A DNA stretch of 64,000 nucleotides from Pomphorhynchus laevis (GCA_012934845.2 WNNJ02000368.1:19527-83526), one strand, 5' to 3'; shown: positions 32,901 to 47,900, counted from the first letter of the stretch. Numbers and translations are program-made. Notes: a model not told the origin generated them from the letters alone.

Positions 32901-35900
32901 CGGTTATGGATGGAATAAAGTAAGTTTGATTGCTGCAATATCTTGTCAGTTGCGTTACTTAAACGTTGATTTATTTTGACTATATCGAGACAAAATATGA
33001 TTGCAGGTTGTGCTGAAAGTTTGATAATTCTTGAAGAAAGCCATTTTGCCGCATTGTTTAATACAATAACAATATGTTGTTAGTAATTAATGAATTTATT
33101 TTGGGCTCAACACAATTTAAGTGTTGTGATGAAGCCCTCGTCCTTAGCATTAAGCTTAGGTGTCATTTCTTTTATTAATATATATTCCAATAGCTGCAGA
33201 TATTCCTTACGTATATTTCGAAAAATGGCGATTATGCTGTTGAAATATTCTTGAATGTTGACACTATATTGTGTTCATATTCGAAGTGTTTTCGGATCGC
33301 ACCATTGTATGTATGCTGGCGAGTTCGGTCTCGCAAGAGTTTAGATTGTAGGCCGAATATGTGTTCCCGGCCTTATATCCGGATTCATAGCAATTGAATT
33401 GATACACAACTTTGCAGATTTCGTCTTTTGTTCGTTATTTCCTTAATATTAATGATTTCAATTTTCTGTCTTTGTAGTATATGCGCAGCTTTATTGTCTT
33501 TTCCGACGTTATACACCTTTTTACTCTGCCTCTTAATATGATTTCGTCTTTCTGGAATTGGCTCGAAAACTGGATTCCGTAGTAAAGGTATACCGCTTTT
33601 GTATACCTTTACAATACAGGAAAATGCAAAATATTTAATAAAAACGATTATCTCGAAGATTAACAAAATTATATCATAAGTTAACAAAACTCAACCATCT
33701 AACGCCAATACTCTAAACTTACTGAAGAAGATCACTGGACACTACATACCATGTTACATTTATGGGACACCTAAGATCCATAAAGAACGAGCAAACCAAG
33801 AACTACGGCTGATCATATCAACTATTGGCACACAAACCTATGACATTTCAAAAACGTTAAATGACATAATCAAGCCTTTTCTACCAAACACATATGAATG
33901 CAAGTCTATCTTCGAATGTGTCGATATGCTCAAATGTAGCCAACCCCGTGGGATGATGGATTTGTTCGATGTTGAAAATCTATTTACCAGTGTGCCAGTT
34001 TACAAGTGCATTGACATTATTGTAGTGTATACCTACCGTGATCCCTTGCAAAAAGAATTAAGCATCCCCAATATAAGAGCAATACACATGCGACAATTGC
34101 TAAATACATGTTTAAGTTAGTACGTTTTCTTTTACGACAAGGAAACGCTATATAGTCAAATTGACGGCGTCTTGATGGTATGTGTCCTCGGACCAACTGT
34201 TGCCATCTTTTATAGGGGACACGTGGAGAAAATATTGTTAACTACAAAACCACATCCCAAGTTAGCAATATACACATGATATATAGATGACACATATTGT
34301 TGGATCAAAGATAAAGAGAGCAAGCGAATAAACTTAGTGTGACAGTGAAATTAAAATTCGGACTATAAATAAAATTTTCATTCGAGACCAATTTAAAATT
34401 AACTGTTATTGATGTGGAATCCGGATGTAAGGCCGGGAACACATATTCGGCCTACAATCTAAACTCTTGCGAGACCGAACTCGCCAGCATACATACAATG
34501 GTGCGATCCGAAAACACTTCGAATATGAACACAATATAGTGTCAATTATACAAGAATATTTCAACAGCATAATCGCCATTTTTCGAAATATACGTAAGGA
34601 ATATCTGCAGCTATTGGAATATATATTAATAAAAGAAATGACACCTAAGCTTAACGCTAAGGACGAGTGCTTCATCTCAACACTTAAATTGTGTTGAGCC
34701 CAAAATAAATTCATTAATTACTAACAACATATTGTTATTGTATTTGACATTTTATGTTCTTATTCATTATAGATGTTCTAATGATTGTAACATGCGGTTA
34801 TCTAAAGATTAAAGAATACGAACTATCTCTATTATTGTTAATTCAAACGTCATACCTGCGTTTTCGACAACATTTGCACATCGTTGTATCTAGGTTTTTG
34901 CTTAAAGTGACCTCAAATTTCATAATATTTTTAAGCATAAACCTAAATTTAATATATGTTCTGTCGTATATAAAATTCTTTGTGAATTTTATTTTAAAAT
35001 TCAAAATTTTTCAATAAATGGGAGTATTACTTAAAGTCACCTCTTGGAATTCTTATTCCTAAAATATTGTTAATTTCATCGATAATGCCCCTTTTTTATA
35101 GAGCTAAAAATATTTGCTATAATAAATTTATCTGAGAAATATAAATTCTATTATTAGAAGTAGTTAAATGATATTAGGTTTTCCTGAATGATCTATAAAT
35201 AAATCTTACCACAAAAGTAATAATGTTAAAAGAAACATCATTTGTATCCTTAAACAGAAATAATATTTAATAGTTGCTTATATAAATGAAAAATGTTATT
35301 TTCTAACATAATGTTATAATGTTATAACAATATCATTTCTAATAATAGTATTGATGTTTTAAAAAATTTACAAAATACATAATCAAACATATCTTTCATC
35401 TTGTCTCGTTCTAAACCCCGACAAGTCCAAAATAATGTGGATCCTCCCCCGTAAACCAAACATATCTCCTCCCACTGTATATTTTGACACTCATCGATCA
35501 TCCCCATAGTACACAATCTCACTTTCCTAGGCTTCCATTTCGATGATCATTTTTTCCTTAAAAAGGGTGTGTTCGTCTAACTTAATTCTCTATGACATCC
35601 GCCGAATCCGCCCCTTATCGACTTCCGTTCTTGTATGTATCTTCATCATCGCGTCTTTTCCCTAAAATCGATTACTGCCTAAGCCTTTTCGTAAATTCTC
35701 TAAATTCCATCATCCTACCCTACAACGCATAATCAACTCCACCGTTCGAGTGCTCGTTCGTTTCCGTCGCTTCGACCACACATCCACATATCTTGGCCAA
35801 CTCTCTTGGCCCACCATCTACCTCCGCATACAACTCCGCCTTCTTATCTTAACTTTTCGTCTCATCTCTGTCGGCTCCTGCGAACGTTTTGAATTTTTTA

Positions 35901-38900
35901 TGAAGGCATGTACATTTTGAAAAACATTGTAATTCTCTGAAGATGCTGACAGATGTTAGTGAAATATCATTAAAAAATTTCCTCTTTTCTTTACTTTTTC
36001 ATTAAAATATTTATTATTTGTTTTTAATATAGGATAAAATACGGAGAGTTGTAAGGTGTTTTTTATTTTTCTAAACAATCATATACTTAATTTAAACCAA
36101 AAGATCTAATTTTATTGTCCCCTTGAGATCTTTATAGATCAATTTTACAAAGTTTTCATTTTTTATTCAAGATTACAATTTTATAAACCGTATAAAGTTG
36201 TATTAATTTATTTAACTTACTAAATTTACTCAAATTATAAATTATTTTAAAGCGAAAACCTAAATTTAAAGAATGTCCTGCTTAATAAAATCTTTGCGAT
36301 AGTTGTAATTGCTCATTGGTCAGACGGGCATTGATTGAAAAAAAGTATGGCACAACATAATACTTAAAACGAAGAAATATGCTGGAAACTATATCTAATC
36401 ATATACTTAACTTAGATAATTACCTTTGATGTTTAATTTTAAAAATGCTTGCATTCTTTCATATGAAAGCAATTACTTGTCATGTGTTATACAAAAAGCT
36501 ATTTTTAAAAAAGAATAATAAATTCCAATTTAAAAATATCATATTAGTTTTCGTTTAATCATTCGTTTATTACTAAGTAATATTATTTTTTATTTTAAGC
36601 TTTATTGATTCGAATTTTTGATTATTTATTTCTTGTTTTAACATGTTTGTCAAGTATTTAAAATTTGATTTTTTTAGTTTTTTATATATTTTTTGTTCTG
36701 TTTTCCAGAACAATATCTTTTGTTTAGTTTTATTTTCTACCGATTTTTATATATACTTTTAAGTTTTTAAACTTAAAACCACACGACAGAAACCGCAAAC
36801 AGGCCGAGGAGGAAATGAAGACCATCAAGCAGCTGTAATTCAGTAGTTTTTGTATTTGATTTTTTTCTTTTGAAGTTTTTATTTTATTCATTTTTTGTGC
36901 ACTATTATATACCGACATTTTTCTTTGCAATGATTTTTTATGTTTTAAAACGTTTTTCCTTTGTTAAATTTTGAGGATTTTGTGTAAATGACAAAATTGA
37001 TTCTTTTGTGCTCGAATAAACTGTTTGTCATTTTCCTGATGAAAGCAGAAGCTGTCGATATATTGTAATTTCTGGAACAAAACTAATTTATTCGTTCTTG
37101 TAAATTTACAAAAGTTTTTATTTTTTGAAAATGATAACAAGAGCTACAGAAATATAGTGACCCATTTGAATATAACATTTTTCACTCCTTGTATTCGTTC
37201 CCATAAATTTACAAAACTTTAAAGAAGAAAGAAATTGTTATTTGTAAAATAAATGCTTTGGTTTTATCTAATGCGAAAGAATTGATATTAGAGCAAGCTA
37301 GTATATTCAAATAAGATTTTTTTCAATTCCTGAAATGTTATCAACACTTTAGTGCTGATTAGTTGTTATCAACAACTCAATCAAGCAATATAATGAATTC
37401 TATTTTAAATTTTTATACATAAATTTCGATTTTTCAATTTCTAACGTTTGAATGAACGTTTTGAATTGCTTAACTTATGCCATATGTTATTAAATATAGG
37501 TTATCTATCTACTGTAATTAATGATCACTCGTTATTTAAGTCTAAACATTTACACAGCTTTTCCACTCACCTTAATTGATGTCTTTATATTTTCAATACC
37601 TTAAAATGTTAATGTGTTTGACGTGGAAACATTAATAAGTTTGTCGGTTGTTAAATTATACAAATATTCAATTAATGATTTAGTAGTAGTTATTACTCTT
37701 CTAGCGTTTAAGTAATATTTTATGTTCATTTAGTTTAAACTTCTTTATTTTATTAGTTGTTCTTGTGTATTAGCACTGCAGGTTCAATTATTGGTAGCGG
37801 ATTTAAGATGCTTCTCGATCATCCTGACAAACTGCTTTTAACCGTATTTAACAATCAAAGAAACAAATAAAAAGCAACAAATTGTATTTTTAGGGTGGCG
37901 CCGTAACTTTGATTGCTGCTGGTATATATTCTGCAAAAATGGCTACATCCGTCTGTGGAAAGTAAGTTTGCGATTAATTTTAAAAAATCTACGCTTTTAC
38001 GATTGTATACTTTTAGCGCTTACCGTATGTGTGTCAATTGTTCTCATATGTTTGCATTTTGCTGATTTACATCGTCTAGATATTGATTCAGTTTTTAGCA
38101 TATTGTAAAATTTAGGCTTGATTAGGTCATGCCCAAATGTCAGACATTAATGTTATGTCTATCATTGATGCAGATCATTGTTTCTGTATCTTTTTTATGT
38201 TACAATCTTATAAACTATCGTTTAAGTTTCTCTTGCGTGTATGAATATAATTCTAAGTTTGTTTCCTAATTTTAAGTTTATATACCTATGCAGTCATTGT
38301 TACTATTGAAATAGTTTGAAAATTGCAGTTAATTGCAAAACTAGGTAGGTTTTCAAATTTAAGGTAGTACCTTCCCCTACCAACGCCGATATAATTTAAA
38401 ATCAGAAATGATTACAATTAAATTTTTAAAATATAAGATGAAAGTATTTCATTTAGTCTAATTGGCAATAAAAACAGACGAGTCGATTGATCGTCAGGCA
38501 ACATTAAAAGGACCGAAACGGGAAACTTAGGTATTGTATCAAAAGCTGATGACGTCCACCAATACTGAAATGTAGCGTACTGCTGTTGGCGTATAGATAA
38601 GATTAAAATACCGTGCAGAATAAAATATTCATCAAAATTTCAGTAGTAACAATGACTGCACATGTATATCAATTTAAAATTAGGAAACAAACTATAGATG
38701 ACTAGTTTGGAATTTGCAATTAATTACAAACATATGTAGGTTTTCAAATTAAAGGTAGACCTTCACCCTATCAACGCTGATTTAATTTGAAATCAGAAAT
38801 GATTTCAATTAAATTTTCAAAATATAAGACGAAAGTCTTTCATTAAATCTAAATTCTAATAATGCAGACTAGTCGTGTGATTGTCAGCCAACATTGAAAG

Positions 38901-41900
38901 GGCTGAAATGTGAACCGTAAGTATTAGATCAGTAGCTGATGAGGTTCTAATACTGAAAATGAGGAAATAAACTATAGATGGCTAGTTCGAGTAGTTTATC
39001 TAATACAATGTACATGTGGATTGCAATATAGATGAAAAACATATCAAATGTTAAAAACTAGTAGTAGTCAACACATATATAATATACAGCATAATAGTCA
39101 AACTTTATTTCATAAACATGTGAGATTAATAGGACATGATATTAAAAACTGTAAATTATTTATTATAGAGCATATTAACGAATAAAACATAACAATATTA
39201 AACCAAAAACTATTAGAAAAAGAAGATTTTTGGATTAAAACGCTTAATTCCATGTACCCATTAGGATTGAATGACGTGGTACAAGGAATTGGCAGAAGTA
39301 GTATAATACATAATAAACAACTATATTATAATAATCTGGTTAAACACAAACCAAGAAGTCATGGTGATAAAAGGAATAGGAAAAATAGAGTTAAAAATAT
39401 TAAAAAAGATATGTATATAAATGAACAATTAGAAATATTAAAACAACTTTTAAGAGATAATAAGCTGAAAGATCTTTATGTAAATATAAGAAGTTTTTCT
39501 AGAGATAACATATGTTCAATAGATCAAAAATTAATTAACGACTATGATATGCTAAGTTGTATAATAGTCAGTTTTTGTAATACAAAATACTATAATCGTA
39601 CAATAAATGATAATAATAACAATAGAAAATATACATTAATCATAAACTTCATTAATAAATGTATAGATAACATAAATATAGCGGGACTTTAAAATAATTC
39701 TAAAAGTAAAGAAATAATAGGGTCACATTTAATTAAATATATTCCTAAAATAAGGTAGAAACTCCTACCACCATTAGGACAAAAAATTTGTAATTATAAT
39801 AAAGAATTAAAATCAATATGTAACGATAATATTAGAAACATAATGGAAACAAAATACAATTGTAAAAGTCTTAGTTTTGATAAAATAAATGAAGATATAT
39901 GTACCCATAATCTAGAATTAATTGAAAATTGTGAATTAAGAAAGCTGCTATCAAAAGGGTATAAATATAGATTAAATAATAACAACGACAAAATAAAATT
40001 TACAATTCGTTATATAATAACTTAAATGATTACTTTTGTAATAAAATCAGCTAACTGAGTCTACGTATTTAATATAATTATAAACTAAACAAAACATAAT
40101 AATGCTAAATCAAAAATTTAATAATTAAATAATAAAATTAATAATTGTTTTTAGATTTTCTAAAATTTAAAAATAGTTAGAATAAAAAATTGAAATTTAA
40201 AATAAACGTCATTTTTATAAATTGACTAATTAATAGCAGACGTTGTATCAGAATAAGAATAAGAGGTCATCAGGAGGGACTGCTATGCTATCAGGTTTCG
40301 GCCCCTAACTCCTCTACTCAACATAGCAGCTGGGCCAAATACATGCTAATGATGTATTTCCTCTGAAAAAACTATCTAGTATCTTATTCTAATACAAAGT
40401 ATATTATTTATTATCCATCCATAAAAATTTGGCACTTAAGAGTTTAAATTTATTCTTTATATTATTGTGTTGATTTATATATTTTACTATTTTCTGCTTG
40501 ATGTTATTTTTATAGTAACCTAGTTTAAAATATGTATCTATTAAATTTTTTAAATGGTTTTAAAGAAAACCAATACCATTACATATTGTTGCAATTCTTA
40601 AAATTTCATTATTTAATGTATTATATTTTATATTATATGGTATGCATGAATGCTCATGCAAAAATATGTTTCTTGTAAATTTAAATATGTCATCTTTACG
40701 ATATAAATTAATAGTAGTTTTAGTTAATGTTAATTTAATGTTCATATCTAGATATACACCTTCTTTATCATTAATATTGGTTTTGTTAAGAATAAGGCTT
40801 TCTGGATAAATGTGCTCACTAATTGAATAAAAATTATTATAATTAAATACACATATATCATTAATGTATCGAAACATATATTTCATATATCTATATTGTT
40901 TAGATTTAGTTTTTACACAGTTATGAACAAATTCATATTCTATAAAGCTTAAAAACAAGTCAGCTATAATTGGGCTACTATTACCACCCATTGGAACACC
41001 TTTTACTTGTCTAAATATAGATGTTCCTACTTTTAAATAATTTTAATTTATCAAAATATTTAAGGATTCTATTAATTCAATTTTATACATATATTTATAT
41101 TTATTTGATGGTTTAATTTTTGTTAGATAGGCGTTATAATTATTATAACATATATATGTATATATTTTCCGAATATAAGATTAATTAATTTTACTAACGC
41201 TTCTTTAATATCTACTAAATCTAGATTTGTATAAAGCGTACTAAAATCGTATGTATTTATATTTTGAAAATTTATTCCTTTTGTCTGTTCTAAAAATTCT
41301 TTTGTAGAATTAATACTGAAATAGTGTTTTATACCAGTATTAATTTCGATTACCTTGCAATATTTTTTAAAGTGTGCTTTAATTACTTTAAGTATTTTAT
41401 TTATATAGACAGAAAGTGGTTTTAATGTACATTTAAACGCACTACATATGAACCTAGGTTTTATTGGATTTTTATGTAATTTTGGATTCCAATATAATAT
41501 AGGTATAATTTTATTATCTGATTCAATCTTTATACCCTTTTTATCCATTATAGATCAGTGACTTGTAATAATTGTTTCAAAACTCAATCCACTACGTTCA
41601 TATGTTGGATTTACATTTAAATCATTAGAATTAACCTTTCATTAATATATCAAAATAAAGCTTTTTGCATATGAAGACAAAGTTATTACTAGCTTTAACA
41701 AATTAAACAACAAAATAAACCATGATATATCATTGCTGGATTGATTACTTTAATTTTTATTCAATAAACGAACAAATTTATCCAGAAAGCCCTATTCTTA
41801 ACAAAACCAATATTAATGATAAATAAGGTGTATATCTAGATATGAACATTAAATTAACATTAACTAAAACTACTATTAATTTATATCGTAAAGATGACAT

Positions 41901-44900
41901 ATTTAAATTTACAAGAAACATATTTTTGCATGAGCATTCATGCATACCATATAATATAAAATATAATACATTAAATAATGAAATTTTAAGAATTGCAACA
42001 ATATGTAATGGTATTGGTTTTCTTTAAAACCATTTAAAAAATTTAATAGATACATATTTTAAACTAGGTTACTATAAAAATAACATCAAGCAGAAAATAG
42101 TAAAATACATGAATCAACACAATAATATAAAGAATAAATTTAAACTCTTAAGTGCCAAATTTTTATGGATGGATAATAAATAATATACTTTGTATTAGAA
42201 TAAGATACTAGATAGTTTTTTCAGAGGAAATACATCATTAGCATGTATTTGGCCCAGCTGCTATGTTGAGTAGAGGAGTTAGGGGCCGAAACCTGATAGC
42301 ATAGCAGTCCCTCCTGATGACCTCTTATTCTTATTCTGATACAACGTCTGCTATTAATTAGTCAATTTATAAAAATGACGTTTATTTTAAATTTCAATTT
42401 TTTATTCTAACTATTTTTAAATTTTAGAAAATCTAAAAACAATTATTAATTTTAGTATTTAATTATTACTTTTTGATTTAGCATTATTATGTTTTGTTTA
42501 GTTTATAATTATATTAAATACGTAGACTCAGTTAGCTGATTTTATTACAAAAGTAATCATTTAAGTTATTATATAACGAATTGTAAATTTTATTTTGTCG
42601 TTGTTATTATTTAGTCTATATTTATACCCTTTTGATAGCAGCTTTCTTAATTCACAATTTTCAATTAATTCTAGATTATGGGTACATATATCTTCATTTA
42701 TTTTATCAAAACTAAGACTTTTACAATTGTATTTTGTTTCCATTATGTTTCTAATATTATCGTTACATATTGATTTTAATTCTTTATTATAATTACAAAT
42801 TTTTTGTCCTAATGGTGGTAGGAGTTTCTACCTTATTTTAGGAATATATTTAATTAAATGTGACCCTATTATTTCTTTACTTTTAGAATTATTTTAAAGT
42901 CCCGCTATATTTATGTTATCTATACATTTATTAATGAAGTTTATGATTAATGTATATTTTCTATTGTTATTATTATCATTTATTGTACGATTATAGTATT
43001 TTGTATTACAAAAACTGACTATTATACAACTTAGCATATCATAGTCGTTAATTAATTTTTGATCTATTGGACATATGTTATCTCTAGAAAAACTTCTTAT
43101 ATTTACATAAAGATCTTTCAGCTTATTATCTCTTTAAAGTTGTTTTAATATTTCTAATTCTTCATTTATATACATATCTTTTTTAATATTTTTAACTCTA
43201 TTTTTCCTATTCCTTTTATCACCATGACTTCTTGGTTTGTGTTTAACCAGATTATTATAATATAGTTGTTTATTATGTATTATACTACTTCTGCCAATTC
43301 CTTGTACCACGTCATTCAATCCTAATGGGTACATGGAATTAAGCGTTTTAATCCAAAAATCTTCTTTTTCTAATAGTTTTTGGTTTAATATTGTTATGTT
43401 TTATTCGTTAATATGCTCTATAATAAATAATTTACAGTTTTTAATATCATGTCCTATTAATCTCATATGTTTATGAAATATAGTTTGACTATTATGCTGT
43501 ATATTATATATGTGTTGCCTAAACCTAGTTTTTAACATTTGATATGTTTTTCCTATATATTGCAATCCACATGTGCATTGTATTAGATACACTACACCTG
43601 CGGTATTGCAGTTACAATTATTATTAATATTTAATGAAAAACATTTGTTTGTCGTATTACTTACGATACAATTATTATTATTTATAACATCACAAACTAT
43701 ACAAATTTTTCTGTTACATTTAAAAGATCTAAAATTGAAATCATTAGTACTTACGTATTTTTCCAATATGGTTGAGTACATGTAACTTTTAAGTCATAAT
43801 TTTTAACGTTGCTTTTTCGGTGTCGCCACCTAGTGTAGTTGACTCAGACTAAACTTACAACGGGTCATCCAGCAGCATCTGACAGGGGGCTGCCCTGCTT
43901 AAGGCGGTTGCAGGCTGGAACAAGATCTATAAAGATCTACCACCTTCACTCCACGTGCTACGCGACCTAGCTATTGGCCATTACCTGGTCTCTTAAACGT
44001 GATCACGTGAAGCAGTTTACATTTTAAAGTGTAAACACCTTGGGATGCAAACTTCTCCCTTTTTTAAGAATTAATAATTCATGCTTGTTTGAAAATAAGA
44101 AAAAATAATAGTAAAGTCGTAACCAATAATACATAGTTTCAGTATTTCTGACAGAGGTCATATTACCGGGAAAACAAAGTCTACTGGTTAATAATAACAT
44201 GTCAGTGGAACAAATCAAATCAGCTAACTGAGTCGACGTATTTAATATAATTTATATAAGATGATTTTAGGTTACATCTATTGTTTGTTGGAATTTACGT
44301 GTATCATTTTACGTGTTAAATTTATATAAGATTATTTAAGGTTACATCTGATTTTTATTAGAATTTTACGTGTATTAATAATTTATTAATTTACATTAAT
44401 ATTTTTATTAGCTTTTAAAATGCAGCTATTAACATTTGCCTTGTCATGTTCTCATTCATACATGTGTGATTATCTGAATATATAATTCGTAAATAAATAT
44501 CTCCAAGTAAAACATTGGATTTAATCTGTAATACTTTTGCGCATATTTTTGCGAGTGCTGTTTACACGCCGATTGATTTTCTAATATCTGATTGAATCCC
44601 GTAAATTTGTTCATAGTGTTTAAAATCGCTTGATAAATATGAAATATTGTTTATTTTTTGTTAGACATTTTTTTATTCTTATTTCTTCAACAACTTGTTG
44701 AAATTCGCTTGTTTAGATAAAAAAAAGTTAACATATATGGATTCACAAAATAAACTAACATTTACATAATTTTTCGAATTTAAAATATTTTTTTTGTAAA
44801 TAGTCCATGGATGGCTTGGCTTATATGTATAGAGTTTTCACTCAAAGTATTAAATTGTTTGTTAGCTTGTTTATTTCTGTCTAGATATGTTCAGTCTCGT

Positions 44901-47900
44901 CTCGGTAAGCCTGCACTAATCAGGTATACATCCCGAATCACTCCCGTTGAAGCCATAAAACACCCAATTCATGTGAGATAAATATAAAATATTTACTTCA
45001 AACAGTACTTATATTTATTTTGATCTTTGTATTAGACTGTGAAGAGATTACGTTCAAGGGTAGAAGATTCACTGCATGGCGTATTCTTAGAGGTATTGTT
45101 TCGTATACCTCTTAATTTAATAGCAATTCATGTTGATAGCCTAAACTTGAAGAAAGACTAAGAGAACTTGCACTGACAACACGAAACACAAAGTCAAATA
45201 AAGGACTTTTGCGCAACATTTTAATGTATGGGCCACCCGGAACAGGAAAGACACTATTTGCAAAGGTAATCTTTTTTTGATGTATTAAAACCTTATATAG
45301 ATTTAATTATTGATATCAATAAGATGGCAATGTAAACTTTTTTTTTGGGTTTCATGATAATTTAATTAATCTTCTGTTTATTTATGAATTTTTTAGACGA
45401 AAACAACTTAAATTATTAAATTATTGATTGGCAAATATATTAACGTTGGGAAATTTGTTTATTGTTAGCATTAACAAAATCCTAAATTTGTTCGATCAGT
45501 TTTACCTACCAATCAATGATATTTGCTATTAAAAATAGGCAATGAAATGTAATCATAGAAAAATGATTTATTTTTATATAACAAGTTTATGAACGACGCT
45601 TTTTTGCTATTTGCATACACAATGCAAATATATATTTGTGTTTTTAATTCGCCCAAACACAAACCATTGATTGTATTGTATGTTTTATAGCTTTCTAACA
45701 TCATTTATTTTCCTAAATTTACAATATTTACATTGCAGTGAATTGTTTGTGTGATTTTAGAAATTAGCTTTTCATTCCGGAATGGACTATGCAATAATGA
45801 CCGGTGGGGATGTAGCACCGCTTTGCCAAGATGCCGTTTCAAGTATACATAAGGTCTTTGATTGGGCGAATACTAGCCGAAGAGGGTATTTGTTAATAAT
45901 AGAAAATCTTCATTGACTTATAGAAATCACATTTTTATTTTGAAAAAATATACGTTTTTAATTATATACTTTTAAATCTGCCATCATTCAGGGCCTAAAT
46001 TATATTTTTCTTTGGTTTGTGCTATACATTGTGTGGTATTGTAACTCACTTTTAAAATTAGTTCAAAGTAGAGTGAGCAATTTTACTTTAAACAAAAAAT
46101 AGTTTAAATTAGAGTAAAAATACGAAAACAATGAATCTGAATGTCGAATATTTATTTTGACATTCGCTTTTTTTATTCACTTTGAAATACCTTTAGTTCG
46201 TTTTATGGGTAAAGGACATTATTAGTGCATTTGATATTATCGTTGGTAATAAAAATTACAGAATTATCACTTTTAATTTTGATATTACTTTAAATTATTA
46301 ATTTTTATTTTGTTAAACTCTTATTCGTTCGTATCGGGATTAATATAATCCAATCAACTAACATGTTTATACGGTTTATTAAAATACTTGTTTTCTTTTT
46401 TACAGATTGCTCTTATTTCTCGACGAAGCCGACGCTTTTCTCAGGAAACGTTCGACGGTAATTTGTTTTATCATTTAATTTGTTTTGTTCGACGGTAATT
46501 TGTTTTTTTAAATAATATAAAATAAATATTTTATGTTTAGGAAAAAATCAGTGAAGATATGCGATCCGCGCTAAATGCATTCCTTTATCGCACTGGAGAA
46601 CAATCAGACAAGTTAGTTGTTAAAATCGCTTACATTACACACATTACAAAATTGCTACATGAGCTAAGTTAATTTTTTATCGCTTAGGTTTATGCTTGTT
46701 GTTGCGTCTAACGAGCCTGAGCAGTTTGACTGGGCTCTAAACGATCGTATCGACGAAATCGTACAGTTTAATCTACCTGGAATTGAGGAGAGGAAGCGCA
46801 TGATTTTTCATTATTTTGATAAATACATATTATCATCACTTCAAGGCAAACGGTACATTGATGATTTCCTTAGTTTCTTAGTGTATTGCGATTATTAAAT
46901 GATTTTCGACTTTTTATTTTAACAATAAGTATTTGAACAAACACTTAAATGAGTGTCTTCAACAGCAATTTGCACTGGTCAGTAAATATTAAAATAGAAC
47001 TTCCACTATCGATATCTGTGTACTAATAACTTTGTAAACTTTACGATTCGTGTTTTCTCACGTTTGCCTGTATATTTGTTATTAATATAAATTGATAACA
47101 AATTATATACTTTGTACTAGTTAGCGAATAATGTTAACGGAAATACATATGACTAAATTAATTTGGTCCTTATTGATATGTTGGATCCTAGAAAGTAGTA
47201 AGCAGTTTGGATGGTATGCACTTTGCTAACTATTATAATTGATTTACTTGTTGTACGTCATGTGCCATAAGTACATACATCACTTGAGATCAGGGCTCAG
47301 ATTCCCCCGGACGTGAGGCCATAAATTAGAGGACTTTAAACATAATGAAGAAAGAAGAATTATCAGACATGTTATGTTTTTTCTTTTTCTCTAACCGACA
47401 ACTTTTTTATTATCCGCATGTATTATTGTTTTTTTGAAAATTTTTAATTATTTATTCCCATAAGATTACTTTCGTGTGCTAACTTATTTGTTTCTTTGGC
47501 ATTTTTATTTACACGAGAAAAAGGAGAGAATTACGTATCTGTTTTATTGACGTTTCTATCAAGCTAGGGATCCTTCTCAAAATTCTGAGAAGGATCACTA
47601 GCTTGATCGAAAGGTCAATAAAACAGATTTATTATTTATTATAATTATTTATTATTTATTAATTATTAATTATTTAATATTTTTTTTAATTATAACAATT
47701 TATTAAAATTTTAACTGTACAATTAAGGTTCCCACAAATGGGCCTCTATACATTTAAAATAGTGGTATAAATACCATATCATAAACATATTACTCTGATA
47801 AAACACATCCTGCTAAAAGATACGAAGTCCGCTGAAACTGAACACGTGGACATCTAAGCGTCGCAGAGCAAATTTTCGCAAGACACATACTAATATATGT

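Larger units (their letters stand above)
38996..43590. mobile_element. Palindrome of a Naiad-type Penelope-like element
   Basis: Left arm about 38,996-40,860 and right arm about 41,727-43,590 are inverse copies; matching landmarks sum to a constant (39252 with 43334, 39843 with 42743, 40560 with 42027), so there are almost no indels. Each arm joins a front-half coding block, a terminal repeat and the end of the RT block in opposite orientation. The spacer carries the middle of the RT ([25 protein letters not shown]). Identity is high, so the inversion is recent. Broken and not capable of encoding a whole protein. In ATAD3 intron 9. Confidence 0.85.

Noticed and set aside
34754-35017. 87-codon hydrophobic plus-strand ORF
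   Set aside because: AT-rich composition generates Leu/Ile/Phe-rich frames by chance; no motif or splice context.
38880-38965. Hammerhead-like CTGATGAGG...GAAA in the tandem unit
   Set aside because: Between the possible cleavage triplet and CTGATGA there are only five bases, too few for stem I, and the strong stem present lies elsewhere.
40258-40330. Hammerhead ribozyme in the Naiad terminal repeat
   Set aside because: CTGATGA and GAAAC are present on the minus strand but in an order and spacing that cannot form the three-stem core with a cleavage triplet.
43860-43990. tRNA or other small RNA gene in the GC-rich Naiad leader
   Set aside because: No cloverleaf or convincing A and B boxes; local hairpins only.
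45513-45704. Minus-strand ORF in ATAD3 intron 12
   Set aside because: Short, AT-rich, no recognisable family and inside a normal small intron.
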